Positions 1-12,868 of a stretch of 64,000 nt of DNA are shown piece by piece (position 1 is the stretch's first letter; each line of letters starts with the position of its first letter). The notes beneath the pieces were generated by a model that saw only the letters and a program-made list of their open reading frames with translations, searched no databases and was not told where the DNA came from. A program made the translations under genes and the position numbers. Source of the stretch: Cristatella mucedo (lineage: Eukaryota; Bryozoa; Phylactolaemata; Cristatellidae); contig WPIO01000046.1 in assembly GCA_009760855.2 (NCBI GenBank), forward strand, positions 164,501-228,500, given 5' to 3'.

Positions 1-639
1 CCTCTCCCTTCCTCCCCTTTCTCTTGATACAACAGAATTCAAGCAGTGCCACGTATCATTATGGAGCCGAATTGGAGCAGTAAAATGGCAGTTTTTCTCA
101 TATGCCAAACAATAGCTACTAACAACTTAGTATCAACCATTTCGGTAGTCACATGCCCCCATTCTCAGCCAAATACTTGCTCAGGATCAATGCTGCCATA
201 AGGAATAGGTACACATCTCACAGCAGTTTGGGGACAGAAGAAGTGACCAGTGGGTTTTGTGCTCTACACTATGCTTCCACTAAAAATTCTAGAGTAAAAG
301 TTGACAAGACGGTTTACAGATATAAATTTGTCAGGGAATGCTGCTCGGAGGTAGGCACTTTGCGATGAGCTGAATGCACGGTGTGTTAAAATCAATATAG
401 ATGCCAACAAATATCAAATATTTAGAACTATGTGAAATGCTTGGTGACACATATTGAGTTATTCGGGAGCCGAAAAGCGGCGGCTTTTGTATTAGGGGCC
501 AATGAGGGTCATTTTGCACGATAAAGATCTATGAATCTTCGTACTTTCGCATTTGTCGATTTGGTTGCATGGATTTTTAATACAACGCAGCGATTTCCTA
601 GTCAGCCCTTACGAATTTTTAACTATCTGTAGGCAATCG

Positions 640-1265
640 TTGGTTAGATGTACCTACTTGTAGATGACTTTATATTGTTTTGGGTGGGCCATGTCAGCAA
701 ACCGAACTGGGCCGAAAGAGACTGTCTTTGTGCCTTTACAACCCCCACCACGACACTAGGTGTCAGTCCTATGTCCAAGCTGTATGTTGCCATCGCTACC
801 TTATACCACTTATCACCGATGTGCACTGGCTCCCCATCAAAAAAAGTATTTAGTTCAAAGATGTGTCTCGCATCTTTAGGGCAAATCATTCTCTTGCTCT
901 GACTGACCCATCTAAACTATTTCCTAAAAAAGCTTACTTATCATCGTGCTACCACCCCCCCTATATCTGACTCGGGTCAATTGATTGTACTTCCAACTAA
1001 CCAAAGATTGCTTGGTGATCGCTCCCTCAGTTCCTATGATCCAAAAGCCTGGAACTTCCTACCGGCAGACATCATGACAAATCCTCACTTAACGACATCT
1101 AAAAGCAGCTGTTTTTCACAGCTTGTGCATCGGCAGTATGAATTTACATAGTGCACTTGTGCTCTCTGAAATCATGCATGTTATCACTTACCACATTACA
1201 TTCTTACGTTTCAGAAGAGGTAAAATGCTTACAGATTTATTTCTCTTAGTGTAACGTAAAGTGTT
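640..1265 (+). mobile_element. Decayed CR1/L2-like LINE 3' fragment
   Basis: The plus strand reads, through stops and frame changes, like the end of the LINE reverse-transcriptase ORF that is better preserved elsewhere in the window: a DVHWLPIK stretch near 815-840 and a KAWN-like stretch near 1048. The end near 1200-1260 resembles the LINE 3' tail. It is too damaged to code. I searched 1-1969 on the minus strand for the next GTPBP1 exon and found none, so it probably lies beyond the window edge. Confidence 0.6.
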
Positions 1266-1300
1266 ACTTCGTAGTATATATAGATTTACTATTATCATTA

Positions 1301-1463
1301 CTAACTTGGTTTGGCCCAGGGGTTAAGGTGCTTGCCTTTGATGAGAAAGGTGAGGGTAAATGCATTTGATGATGAAGGTCGTTTGCTTGAGCTTGTGGCA
1401 CATGTGAAGCACCTGGATAGAGATTAAGTTCTCTTAGGGTGCTATACAAATGAATTATATATG
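1301..1463 (+). mobile_element. SINE A copy 1 (tRNA-headed)
   Basis: A tRNA-like head (TTGGCCCAGGGGTTAAGG, the Pol III A-box region) is followed by a degraded B-box region. The tail near 1405-1460 reads GTGAAGCACCTGGATAGAG, then AAGTTCTCTTAGGGTGC and an AATTATATAT end. Seven other copies in the window share this layout. It lies just left of the GTPBP1 exons. Confidence 0.8.
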
Positions 1464-1969
1464 TAACTAAAACTGTGTGCTTGTCTTCAAATCAGAGTAT
1501 CTATTTCACATCCAATCCTATCTTTAGGGAGGGTCGACAATTGCATTGGATCAAAGAGTAGAGCTTAAAGAAACGCCAATCAAAGCGGTCTCACTTTTGA
1601 CTTGCCAATCTTTTGTTAAGAAGGAGGAGCAAAGTGCTCACTCAAGCTCAGTGCAAGCCTCCATTGGCAGATGTAATTGTAGATCGAGCCCCTCAACCCC
1701 GGGTTCAGCTAATGCATGAAACCGGAACTGCAAACCGTGAGACTGCAAGGGAACAAGCAGATTCAATTTTTAAAATGAGATAGCACGAAAAGCAGCCGGC
1801 TATGAGCAGATTTTCGTCTAGGCTGCACTGGAGGCAGCTGTCACATTACTCGGCTCCAATAGCAGCAATTCACCCCCATTCAGCATCCAGCATTCTCATC
1901 CAGTGAGCTCGAAAAAAAATTCCACCAAAGTCCTCAATGGCTATTGCAATGGCTAGCATTACTACTCAC

Positions 1970-4356
1970 CGGCACAGAAAATGTGGAGTCGATCTGAAAC
2001 TCTGCCGGCTCAGATTCGCTGCCAGCCCATCGCGATTGTAGCAAATTGAGGAACTGCTTTAACAGATCAAGATTATCACCTGTGACGTTAGACACTTGAA
2101 AAATTGGGCACATTCTGTAAACAAAAAACAAAATATTAGCTGGTTTAAAAGCCTCATTTGCATAGCAGCAGAAGAGCCTTAAGAGTTATCACCACTGCTT
2201 TCAGATGGCAATAAAAGATCGCCCACTGCAGGATTCGAACTCACGACCTCGGTAGTGAAAGCGAGCTCTTCTCCTAAGCTATTAGGGCCCTTAACAGACA
2301 ATGGTTGGAAAGGCCGAAGACACGACCATGACATAGAGCACGCACGCATGCACGCACTGAAAAGCTTAAACTCATCGGTGCGGAACAAGGTGAATTGAAT
2401 GACGCGAATGGAAATGTTGCTTATGACACAGACCGTTACGATGACCTCATATCAGATGATTGCAATATGCGAGCTGGTTTGGTCCAGCGGTTAAGGTGCT
2501 TGCCCCGACCAAGGTCTGTCTGAGGTCGTGGGCTCGAGCCCTGAGGCATATGTAAAGTGTCTGAATAGAGATTAAGTTCTCTTGGGGCGTTATACAAATG
2601 AATTATATATTTATTTTTATGCGAGAGTGCTGTACTAATTGATATAAAAAACTCTTAATTTGAACATACAGAGTGACTGGAAGGCCGTCTGTTGTGAGAT
2701 TAAGTGCAGAAAACACGGAGCAGGAGATTCTCGTTTGCTGGGTCAGTGCGCTAACAATTGAGACTCCAACCTCCAGCTCTCAACACAGCTTACGGGCCAA
2801 TGACCACTTAAGTATGCTAGCCAAATGCCTTTAACTGCCTAAATGTATGAATGTGTGTTACATATATAAATAAATAGCTACGAGGCACTGGGTCATAATG
2901 ATTAAGTCTGCCGTTATCGGTGGCCATATCAATGCACATACAGGCAGGTGAGAATAACTACACAACTCATGTTAAGCTGCTGCATTATAATAATAGTAAT
3001 AATAATAGTAGCAATAAATTGGTATAGCACCCTCAGCGAACTGAATCTCTTTCTAGGCACTTTGCATATGCTGTAAAGAATGCATGATTAAATTATTAGA
3101 GGTAATATGCATATGTCATCAAGCATGAAATGGCTGGAGGTGTCATGTTCAATGTCAACATGAAAAACATGGTTAGTGATGGCCTGCACAGTGTCAGCAC
3201 GATGAAGCACACAAATGACAAATCATAAGGACCCATTAAATGTCGTGATAAACAGGTGTGTCACAGACATTGACTCGGCTACCCTGAATGGCTACCCTGA
3301 ATGCCTGAGAGCCCTTAAGCTGAATTTACATTGCTGATTTGCAATATCCGGACCCCGATTGACCGACTTCGAGAGGCACTGCATGCCAACTCGATGCCGA
3401 TTCCACACCTATGCTGAGGCACAGGATAATCAAGAAAATGCTCACTTAGGGTAGGATGAAGCTGTAATTAATAAAGTAGTTGGCGACTAGTGCCTAAAAA
3501 ATAAAGCACTGTGCATATTGTGTGGTAGGTCAGTGAGCTGCCACGGTGGTTTCCCACGAATCCATAATATAACTAGTGGCACTATAAATTGGTCAGTCGG
3601 CTGTACCAATAGACCTAATTTAGTAACAGCATGGTCTACTTAGTTGGTGAGTGGGCAGGAATTGGTCATGTCGATCCGGTTTTTTCCGCACGCGGTTCTT
3701 GGTGACGTAGAAATTGCAAACACAAAGGAAGAGAAATCGACGCTGTAAACCCAGCTTTAGTCGTGGTTGCACATAAAGCAACATTATGAAAATACCGCCG
3801 ACCACAGGTCGTCAGAAGACAAAAGATCGCCTTCGATTGGACAAAGGGTAGAAAGATGTGCAAGAGTTGTAAAAAAATTAAGGTAATTAACTATTATGAG
3901 GGAGCAGCAAATCCTGTAAAGTCTGCATGCTGCCACAGGAAGACCTGTGAGTTGCAAGTTTCCGAAGTCTAGATAGGACTCACAAATGCATGGATGAGCA
4001 TGGCTGTGGTATCCTTTAAGCAAACGTAGTGGAGCTGAAAGTAGGCCGACTTGAATGTGGAGCTGATGAGGTCATCAGATGAAAGATAATTTTGGGACAA
4101 GACACACAGGTTGAGCAAAGAGGCTGCAGGAGATATGCTGACCAAGCCAACTTAGAGGGTTAGATTTTCCTACTTCTGAATAGCACTAAGTTTGCCCACA
4201 GCTAGTAGGTTGGTTTGATCGTCATGCAAAAATGGTAGCACAGACATTGAGGTCAAGCTGTCATAAAGTGCAGACTGCAGCCCTGCGCACCGAAAGTCGA
4301 GCTGCTTTTTAGCTTGAGAGAGCACGAGAGACAGACAGACAGAGAAAGAGAGGGGA

Positions 4357-4423
<67 letters not shown>

Positions 4424-7400
4424 AAGGGAGAGAGCAAGAGAATGGACACCAAGACTCTCATATGCATGGTACAAAGAGCCTCATGTGAGAGTCTAAAGGC
4501 TAACTCCTCTCCTACCACTAACTTTTACTCCACCTGAGGCAGGTGGCAAGCAGCTAATTTATCTACAAACGAGTGATTCCTAGCTGACCCCGTGCTGACT
4601 GACACACCCATAATGCAGTGACAATAATGAAGGGCAATCCTGCCTAAAGAGGGCCTCCACGACCAAACAGCACGATAGAGCGATTAACGCAATGGCATAC
4701 TAAGTTGTAAACCAGAGTCGCTTGCATCGATGCATTTTTATCGGTGGCTTGGCCTAAGCAAGGAAGAGCACACTCTGATACAACCAGCTAATCAGCCTGC
4801 ATCGGTGGAAATGCCCATAGCGACCGGCACTGGTTGGCAGTGCAGATTGCAGCTGACTGTTAACACTACTACAACCAACTTCCAAATTCGATGCCTACCA
4901 ACATCACCACAGCATCTGCATGTCAACACAACGAAGTAATCAAAAATAGTCAAACCCTTGGCAATCGTCCAAGGTGCCTTTCTGTGTGCTAGGCAGCCTT
5001 GCAGCCAGCATAAAATCAGATCAGCTCACCTCTCCGACGTGAAATTCATTGCGCAGCAAATCACATCGTCCTTATTTTGCACCAGCACCGGCAGCTTGCG
5101 ACAACCAGGTGACTTTAAAACACGCTGCAGCACCTTAAGCGTCTCGGCAAGAACATTCGACGGGCACATGTCGATCTTGGTGACGACCACAAACACGGGC
5201 ACATTCAAAGCCAGAGCGAGACCAAGGTGTTCCTTGGTCATACCCACGACACCCATGTTTGAGCCGACCTGTTAAAGCAAATTCAAATGTGCATGCCTTT
5301 GGAGTGCAATACCTCTGCTTATGAAGGCTCTGCTGAAACAACCCTGAGGCTATCCAAACGTGTGCAGCAGTTTTGCTCACATCCCACCCCAAACGCAACT
5401 GAGCCAATCTCAAGCTGAACCCTGAAGCACCTAGTACAAGAGATGTGCAGCTACAAAGACATCAAGCGATGGACATGATGACTCGTCAATGCACAACACC
5501 GCTCCACGAATGCTGGTAGTAAGTGCACAGCTTGTCTCATGCCAGGCGGCAAAAGACTGATCGAAGTCGTCGACATTCATTAACCCCTTTAGCAAGTCTC
5601 TCAGCAAGGTTTTGTCTAACTTATAAAGACTGAGCCTGTGGAACAGGCAGTTGTAACACTTGTCACCGTGTCGGTGACCAGGTGCACCACAGACTAGGCT
5701 TGTCACCTCAGCACTTTCAGCTGAAAGCAAAGATTTCTGAAAGCTTAAAACTGCATGTAATACCAATGCCTGAAGTTGAGGACATCCTCAAGACCGTATC
5801 TACTCGTTTCGAAATCTAGCTGAGACAGCCCAACAGATATAGCTCTCTTGCTACTTCTTCACCAAATGCGACTAGTGCCAATAATCAAAGCAGGCACAAC
5901 TAAGGCTGCAGGGCTCACGGATGACAACTCAGTAAGGTTCAATAAGACAGCAGGGCGATCCGCCATCCCAGAAGCACGACAGATAAAAGACAAAAGAAAA
6001 TGCCTTGCAAATGCTTCTGGCTTACCATGAGCATGCAGAAATCCGGCTGGTGACCCGTCATGCCAAATACAGTAGTTTTAAGGTACTTCTCGTGACCGGC
6101 AAGGTCAATGAAAGTTATAACCTGCAAGGGTTTAACACATAGTCACGTGACGAGAACCAATCTGAAACATGGCAGCCGGTGCTCGATAGTTTTCCAGTGT
6201 AAGCACAGAGTGCACAGAAAGAGCCTTAGCTCTCTCTGGGTGGGCTACACGAATGTCGACTTCTTACCATAGCTGTCACGGCCAGTGCACGTGCACACAG
6301 CACAAATCGACCTCGATCGACCGAGATCGAGCGATCGAGCAGCAGCAGCCCCTTGGACGACCACTGCAGCCCTCATCCCCCAGCCCTCCCTTACCTAAGC
6401 CGCAAGATCCAGTGGGCTCATTCGATGATGACAGCCGTAGCAGCGCCAATGACAAATCTTTAGGCCAGCTCATTGACACTCATAAGCAGCTGTCAGCTGC
6501 TGCCCAGCAGCAAGGAAGGGTAGCTAGCACCATAATTGAAGGCAATGCGACATGGTCACGAGAGCAGCATGAGAAAATGACAGCATGACAACACGACGGG
6601 CAGTGGCCACTCCATCCATTCAGCTTCACCTTGGACGATTCTTCACAGATGCGAGTCCAGTCAAGGTTGCCGTGCACCGGCCTGTTGACGACATTTCCCG
6701 CAGTGTCGAAGCCCAGTATGTCATTACCGACGCTGCTCGTGCGGCCCGACTCAGCCTCGTGCTTGTGCCGGAACAGGCGCTGCCGTGCCAGGCCACGGCC
6801 ATTGTCTAGCTCACCGTGTGTCAGAACGCCGAGCAGCGTGCTCTTGCCCGCGTCGACATTGCCGACCACTGCGACCCTGCGCGATGACCAAGGAGAGGTC
6901 AAGCGGCGATGCACCCACTTGGCACCCACCCTGCCGGGGGGGGGGGGTGCGCACACCACTACCTGCCTTCCGCACTCACCTACCTATTCCCTCGTCTCCC
7001 ACAACCTCACACTCTCCCCTTTCCACACACCCCCAATCGCTCTATGTCCCCACCGCGGCAGCAAATAACGGGCAGCACCACGTTTATGCGAGCCAGAAGT
7101 GCCGATTTGCACACGAGCATCCCGGTCACTAACCGCACTTCCATGAAATCCTCGCTGCTTGTATGCCGTCGCAAGAGGTACTCGACGACCCAGCCGCCGG
7201 GCGTCTCACGGCGCCGCAGCTCCACGCACTCGGCGTCCAGCACGCCGGCTAGGGAGTGCAGCGTGGCTACTGACGCAGCCAGGTCCTCGGCACTCAGGCC
7301 AGGTGACTCGCCCTCTACAAGGCACAAGCGCACATGCTCTACCCTGTCAAGTCCACGCATGCATGTGGCAGGGCAGAGGAGCTGCCTGCACCGGGGCCAG

Positions 7401-8004
7401 CTGCACTGAGTGGGTAAGAAGGAGGTGGTAAGCGCTCAAGCACGCCCATTTGTGGGGCCCACTGTGGCTAACTGGGCGGCAGGTAGGAGGAAGGCCAGCA
7501 GAAATGGCTCGAACTGCCGATGTCATTGACTGCCTATTCAGATGGGGTCCGATAGAGCCAGATGCTGCATGCCGAAGCGCAAGGACTACCTCCGCTGCCT
7601 AGCTCCAACATCGTCTCTCCACATGCTAGCCTCTCTGACAGCCTTTCCTGCAGCTGAAGGATATCGTCTTCCGTGGGGCGTATAAAAGCAGCCTGCAAAA
7701 CGAACACGAAAAACAACGAACACGAAAATCTTGCCGGCCACGAACTCGGATCAGATACTGTGGCGGCAAGCCGACACAAGACCACTGAAACACAAGACCG
7801 ACTTCAGGCGAGCACGCAAACAGGCGGGCATACCTTTCTGTCGACTGAGGCCACGGCATCTCCGACTGCTCCGTTGCCGCTACCCGAATGCGGAGCAAAA
7901 AAGCTGCTGGCAGTCGGGCCGGCTGCCGGTGTCCAGTCGCCATTGCCGTTCGCTGCGCTTCCTGCTGCCTTGCTGCCTGCTGCCTCTTGCTGCCTGCTGT
8001 CCAT
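1970..8004 (-). CDS. GTPBP1: GTP-binding protein 1-like translational GTPase (partial, 7 exons)
   Basis: This is a translational GTPase of the GTPBP1/GTPBP2 branch (EF1A-related); the family acts in ribosome rescue and mRNA turnover. Coding exons on the minus strand are 8004-7834, 7692-7590, 7338-7134, 6876-6630, 6121-6026, 5268-5030 and 2114-1970. All have GT-AG borders and matching phases, giving 402 residues. G1 (GNVDAGKST) is at residues 165-173, DLAGHEKY at 248-255 and TKID at 304-307. The match to animal GTPBP1 runs through the beta-barrel start (AEFQID) and stops at an in-frame donor, so about 270 C-terminal residues lie off the left edge. The start is ATG at 8004. The frame is open back to a TAG near 8065 without an earlier ATG; a GTG at 8043 is not needed. 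The least certain border is the third exon's acceptor: 7338 keeps phase, while an AG five bases upstream does not. I favour GTPBP1 over GTPBP2, but this rests on recalled similarity. Confidence 0.93.
2163..2292 (-). mobile_element. SINE B copy (tRNA-headed)
   Basis: In reverse complement this has a tRNA-like B box (GGTTCGAATCC-type, here in GAGTTCGAATCCTGCAGTGGG) followed by the family body ATCTTTTATTGCCATCTGAA and AGCAGTGGTGATAACTC. Copies at 42340, 50292, 59412, 61034 and 63012 share it. It sits in the large sixth intron of GTPBP1 (2115-5029). Confidence 0.75.
2471..2612 (+). mobile_element. SINE A copy 2, near-intact
   Basis: This is one of the best SINE A copies. The A-box region is GGTCCAGCGGTTAAGGTGC and the B-box region GGTCGTGGGCTCGAGCCC. 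The tail has AGAGATTAAGTTCTCTTGGG and ends CAAATGAATTATATATTTA. It is in the sixth GTPBP1 intron, antisense to the gene. Confidence 0.85.
2985..4240 (-). mobile_element. CR1/L2-like LINE 3' fragment, decayed
   Basis: The element starts at its 3' end on the left: an interrupted ATT/AAT run near 2988-3010, then the reverse complement of the LINE tail at 3025-3060 and the GACACTGTGC-type 3' UTR near 3185-3210. Right of an unrelated or highly diverged 3240-3640 stretch, RT-derived sequence resumes near 3980-4240. It lies wholly inside a GTPBP1 intron in the same orientation as the gene. Confidence 0.65.
4314..4440. repeat. (AG)n microsatellite with GACA start
   Basis: The stretch is purine-rich: ACAG units at 4330-4342, then near-perfect AG dinucleotides at about 4370-4412, then interrupted AG to 4440. 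Open frames here (Ser-Leu or Arg-Glu runs) are artefacts of the repeat. It sits in the sixth GTPBP1 intron. Confidence 0.95.
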
Positions 8005-8043
8005 GTCGCACGGCAGTGCACTCGCTCTCTGACGGTAGTCCAC

Positions 8044-11000
8044 CTGGCAAGTCAGCGTCAGCGGCTACATCGACATCGACATCAACATCGACCGCCTCAA
8101 CACTGGAAATCCGCGATATGCAGCTCGTAACTTGTAACTCGTGCGCCTTTATCCCATTGGGCAAGTCCGAACAACCGCACTCAAGTCATCGAAGCATACA
8201 AAGTGGGTTTGGCTGATATCTCACCAGTCACAATTTAGCTAATTTAGCATGCAGCCGTTTCAATAATAAACTGGTAACCTATGAATACAGCCAGAATTAT
8301 TTTGTAACTACGAGTAAAATATCCACCAAATATCTAGGCTGGATCGGTCAAATTCAAACATAAACATGGCTTGCCTAGATCGGAGGCATGTCTGTCTACT
8401 GACGATCGCCAGGGTGAAGATGAGGAGCGACAACCTCAGGTCGAGAATATCAGGAAAATTACTATGGATATATGGCTGATAAGATTTCGGAGGCCGAAAT
8501 ACTAATACGGTCCTTATTACGGTGGTTAGTCTATAAAGAACCCAAGACTACCCGATCTATCCAGGGCCTAGCGATCCTTAACATGCGTCACGTTATCAAC
8601 TTCAGAGGCCACTGCGCAACCCAGAACAGTTTCATAGATTCAAGAAATTTAAAAGAGCTTAAAAAGAGTGCTTTAAAAGCTGGCCTCTATGTCGGCTATA
8701 TTTTGCTATACCGCATAACAGCAAGTGAGTGTGGCTTAAAGCAACGATATAGCTGGGAAGCATACGGAAGCGGCAATAGTGTCTAGAGCTAGTAAAAAAC
8801 CAACTTTATCATTTGGCAGCAAAGTCCTACCACAAATGTTGAGGCTGGTTCCCGTAATTAAGTACGCCATCCGGATGAGCAGCCGTAGCTAGGGGTATAC
8901 CCCACTAAGAGTCACCCATTCGCAGCGGTCACGTCAGCGACAGAGCCAGAGGCTGCAACCGATGGCTTCAGAACCGATGAATATATACAGACATTTAGCC
9001 AGAACGGTTACCTCCTCTGATGCAATCCACGTTCATCGATTAGTGCATTTGTAAATATGGGCTGATGCAACTCCAGGCAATTGCGAGCTCAACGCCGACA
9101 ACAGTACACGTTACTCGACGCAACTACCGCCGGATGCACAAGCCCAGGGCACCCCCCCCCCTCCACCAACCACGTACCAGCTACTCCACTGCACCTACCA
9201 GCGACCCGTACTGGCCGTCGATCTCCGATCGTGTGATGTTCTCGGTCGTTGAAGCCGCTAACCAGACAACGGTCAGAGGCTCTGCTTTAAGACTAGTTAA
9301 CACTGAGCGTCTAAAGCTCGCAGGGGGGACAAATAGCCGGAAGAAGACATCAGCGTCGCTTGAAGATGAGTGAAGACACCGTCTCGCCCGGTGTACGTGT
9401 GTAAGCGGAAATTGGAAATGGGTTTTACTTGCTTGAGATAAACATGGCTGCAGGTTTTCTTCTTGTCATTGCTCCTCACTCGTTGTATTGCGGATAATGT
9501 ACAGCGTTTTGATGCAGAAATAGACGGTAGTCAATCCACTGCTCTTACTTGGATGTTGATTGAGTACAGAAAGTACAGCCGCCGAAGAATCAGCACATCC
9601 TTAGGTTAAAAGCTGTTTAGTGTTCTGATTTTCTACCTGGAGCTCAGTTTCTGCTCTGGCATAGAGAGTGATGTGGCCTGTTTAAATGGCCTCGGGAGCA
9701 TCAGCAGACAATTGTGTATAACGTTCAGGCTCGCAGCCATCATAGCAAGTATAATCTAAGGGATTGTACTCCCACATCACCTTCAGGATCAATCTAGAAG
9801 AGCCGTTTGCGACTGGGTGCCTGACACTCCCCCTTTCAGCGCCCTTCAGGAGTACTTCCCGTGCGTGCAGTTCAAAGCTCTGCCTGCATGCATCACGGCC
9901 GCCATCAAAATTGCTCAGGACCTAAATTTATTGGCGTTATAATGAATTTTTGCACTTCCAAGCAAGCCGCCCATCTACTGCAGCCGTGCCGATGATAATA
10001 GCGCCTGAAAGCTTTAATTGACCACAGATCTATTACACTGTATGCACCCATTGAATGAAGCTTCTACACGCACTACAAAAGAAGCTCCTCCCATTAAAGA
10101 GCTGAAGCAAGTGCGAATGGCACTTGTAGAGCATATTCAGCACAACTCCCTAGACATTAAGATTTTCTATTGCTGCAGGCGAAAATGTTGACCTTGGTTG
10201 ACAAGTAACCGCTAAACCGCCGAATCAGTTCGATCTTTTCAGCTTGAAATCCACTAATGGAGTGTAACAATCAGCGAAGCACTATTCATAATCGATAGTG
10301 TGCTAAGTATTCATTCTGAATTAAGGATAAGGTTAGCTGATGCATGAAGACTAAAAAAAACACGGAACGAGCTCAACTTTGTCATTACTTCTCAAAAAAA
10401 TGTATGCTTTGTTTTCGGGGGAGAAGTTCGGCATATTTAGTCTCAGTGCCCTGTGAGGATATTTTACTAGTTTCTCACGTTTTAATGACTAGCCCTATTT
10501 TGGATTTGAAAGTCAGCATGGTTTGCACCAATCATTAGCATGCCAGGTAAAGATGTCCACTGCGAGGTAACTGGAATAAAAAAAATCACACCCCGCAAGG
10601 GTTTAAGGAGGGGCTAGGTGGACTGTAGCCCCCCATACGTAGGTTTTGCTGAATGCGACACCCGGATGCCGCAACCAAACCTGCTGCCACTTGAGCCGAC
10701 AACACAGACTCAGCTTATAAGGATTCTCTCGGTGAGGCACTTAGGCAGTCTTACACGCAGAGTATTTCCTTATGCGGAGTGATACTACCGTTGCTTAAAA
10801 ACCTATGAGAAATTCTGAGAACGCAGAACTGCTATTCTTATAAGCGAAACATTCCCGTATCCGATATTCTTATACGCGGAGTTGACTGTGCCACAACAAA
10901 TCGCTACCCATGGTCCGGCGCCATAAGAAGTGCAGATAACGACTCAATATTACGCCTAACTAAGGCTATAATCGTAATGATAATTATTATTATTTTGTTC

Positions 11001-11730
11001 GGCTGGCTAAGTGAACTAAATCTCCGTTCAGACGCTATATAACTCGCTACTAGAAAAGCTATGACCAACCAATAATCAATGGAAAGCTATGTGGCATATG
11101 TAGGCAAGAATGCAAGCGATAGATGCAGCGGTGTACAGTGCTGCACCTCATAGCAGACACGCACGCTACCGGTAGCTTCCCGCAAGCTACGCGAGAGTCA
11201 ACAGCGGTCGAATGTAGGAGGCAGCGTCGCCTAATCCGTCGCCTGGTCCGAACAATCGCTAAGGCGACAAAAAAACACTAGCCAGGCATGCTAAGCAACT
11301 GGTGGTGAACTTACGAATTAAATGCAATTACGTACGACTGGTACTGGTACAATTTAAGTATTGGTACAGTAATAGTATTTAAGTAATATTTGTACAGTAA
11401 TTTTAATTGTACCTAATTAAATACAATTATTACGAATTAAATACAATTACGAATGTGTGTGGCCAATTTATGGATCACTAAAATTCGAAACGCCGGTCAG
11501 GGTGCCATTCCGCGAAAGCAGTCGCGTAACCAAAGATTAACCAACCAAACTTTGAAAAATGATCAGGTTCAAAATAAGAATACTCTACAAGTGGACGAGC
11601 TATGTGCAAAATGAATCCGCTGAGCTCGAATGGCACTTCCTGTTTTGTGAATGGCGATTTTTTGTTTTCTTCGGGAGCTGAACTTGGACTTTAGCTAGCC
11701 GGGAGCACAGGTTTGTAAACCTGTATATAT
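8044..11730. other. No recognised gene; upstream flank of GTPBP1
   Basis: About 3.7 kb 5' of GTPBP1. The first 100 bases contain GACATC/GACGTC-like repeats and could be leader or promoter. A 104-codon ORF on the plus strand (8472-8786, a genuine ATG) matches no family I recognise and has no supporting splice context. Around 10980-11050 an AAT-rich stretch followed by AACTAAATCTCC resembles a worn, reversed LINE/SINE tail. Otherwise I see nothing interpretable. Confidence 0.5.
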
Positions 11731-11731
11731 C

Positions 11732-11933
<202 letters not shown>

Positions 11934-12317
11934 CACATATAAGCTGAGCGAGCGAGCAAGAGTAGCGCGTTGAGCTGCTCGCCAGAGCTCCACTAGACTT
12001 TCACTGATGCGCTACATTCCAGCTGCGCGAAATTTCGACTTTAATTAAAGCTACCACTGTCGCTCTTCTAAACGTTACAGCCAAATTCTAAATTCCTTAC
12101 TTCGCCCTTTAAATGATGCACGTAGATATCTTCGCATGGGAAGTCCATATCGACGACCAGTAGAAGAACCGGGGCCATAATGTTCAGGATCGACGGACGT
12201 TATGCCTTATAACCTGTTATGACCAGAGGCGACAGCCGAAACAAATGAGTTCCGGAGGACTTTCTAGAATGGTGGGTGTGTACGTGCATAAAGATCGCTA
12301 GAATTGTCTAGCTGCGG

Positions 12318-12638
12318 CTACAGAGATTGTTCCTGGTTAAAATGAGTCTGAAAATTATTAATAGAAGTTTTTTGCTTGGCACCTCTTAAGAGTCCACATT
12401 TTATCTGACCGTTTTCAGCGATGCTACACGGTGGTGCTGACAATGGCAGATTGCTGCTCTCCTTGAAGCTATTTTCCGGGAGAGCGAAACAGCGATCTCC
12501 TAGACGACAGAATGACCTCCGTTTTTTAAGCTCGCTATTGACATCTAGGGTCGCTAGAGCTTCTCGAGAGAGTTTAAGTAGTTCAAGTAACGAGGGTTCC
12601 CCAATGACGGATATGCTAGGATAGTATACACAATTCAC
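12318..12638 (-). other. Unassigned 106-codon ORF, doubtful exon
   Basis: An open minus-strand frame begins at GTG and holds a Leu-rich stretch (SLLELLKLSREALATLDV) followed by a Cys/Pro-containing tail. It is less repetitive than the chance ORFs around it and could be an exon, but no matching neighbouring exon or family was found. Confidence 0.2.
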
Positions 12639-12724
12639 CCCTACTACCTGCAGTCAATTGCCGCCACCGAAAAGCGCATCTCGCGCTCCGCTAGGGGTAA
12701 GCAACGCCCGTAAGCAACGCCTCG

Positions 12725-12868
12725 ATTAAATATAATTCATTTATATAGCATCCCAAGATAACTTAATCTCTATTCAGGCGCTTCATATATGCCTCGGAGC
12801 TCGAGCCCACGACCTCAGTCGGACCTTGGTCGGGGCGAGCACCTTAACCGCTAGACCAAACCAGCTCG
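12725..12868 (-). mobile_element. SINE A copy 4, near-intact
   Basis: In reverse complement the full plan is present: GGTTTGGTCTAGCGGTTAAG head, GTGGGCTCGAGCTCC B-box region, then CTGAATAGAGATTAAG, the TTATCTTGGGATGC tail and AATGAATTATATTTA end. Confidence 0.85.

Noticed and set aside
2220-2262. tRNA genes suggested by GGTTCGAATCC-type boxes in the SINE copies
   Set aside because: The acceptor and anticodon stems do not pair and the bodies continue into family-specific tails. Only 46563-46644 folds as a true tRNA.
8472-8786. 104-codon ATG ORF on the plus strand
   Set aside because: No family resemblance, no neighbouring exons and no leader or poly(A) signal that ties it to a transcript. 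Chance ORFs of this size occur elsewhere in the window.
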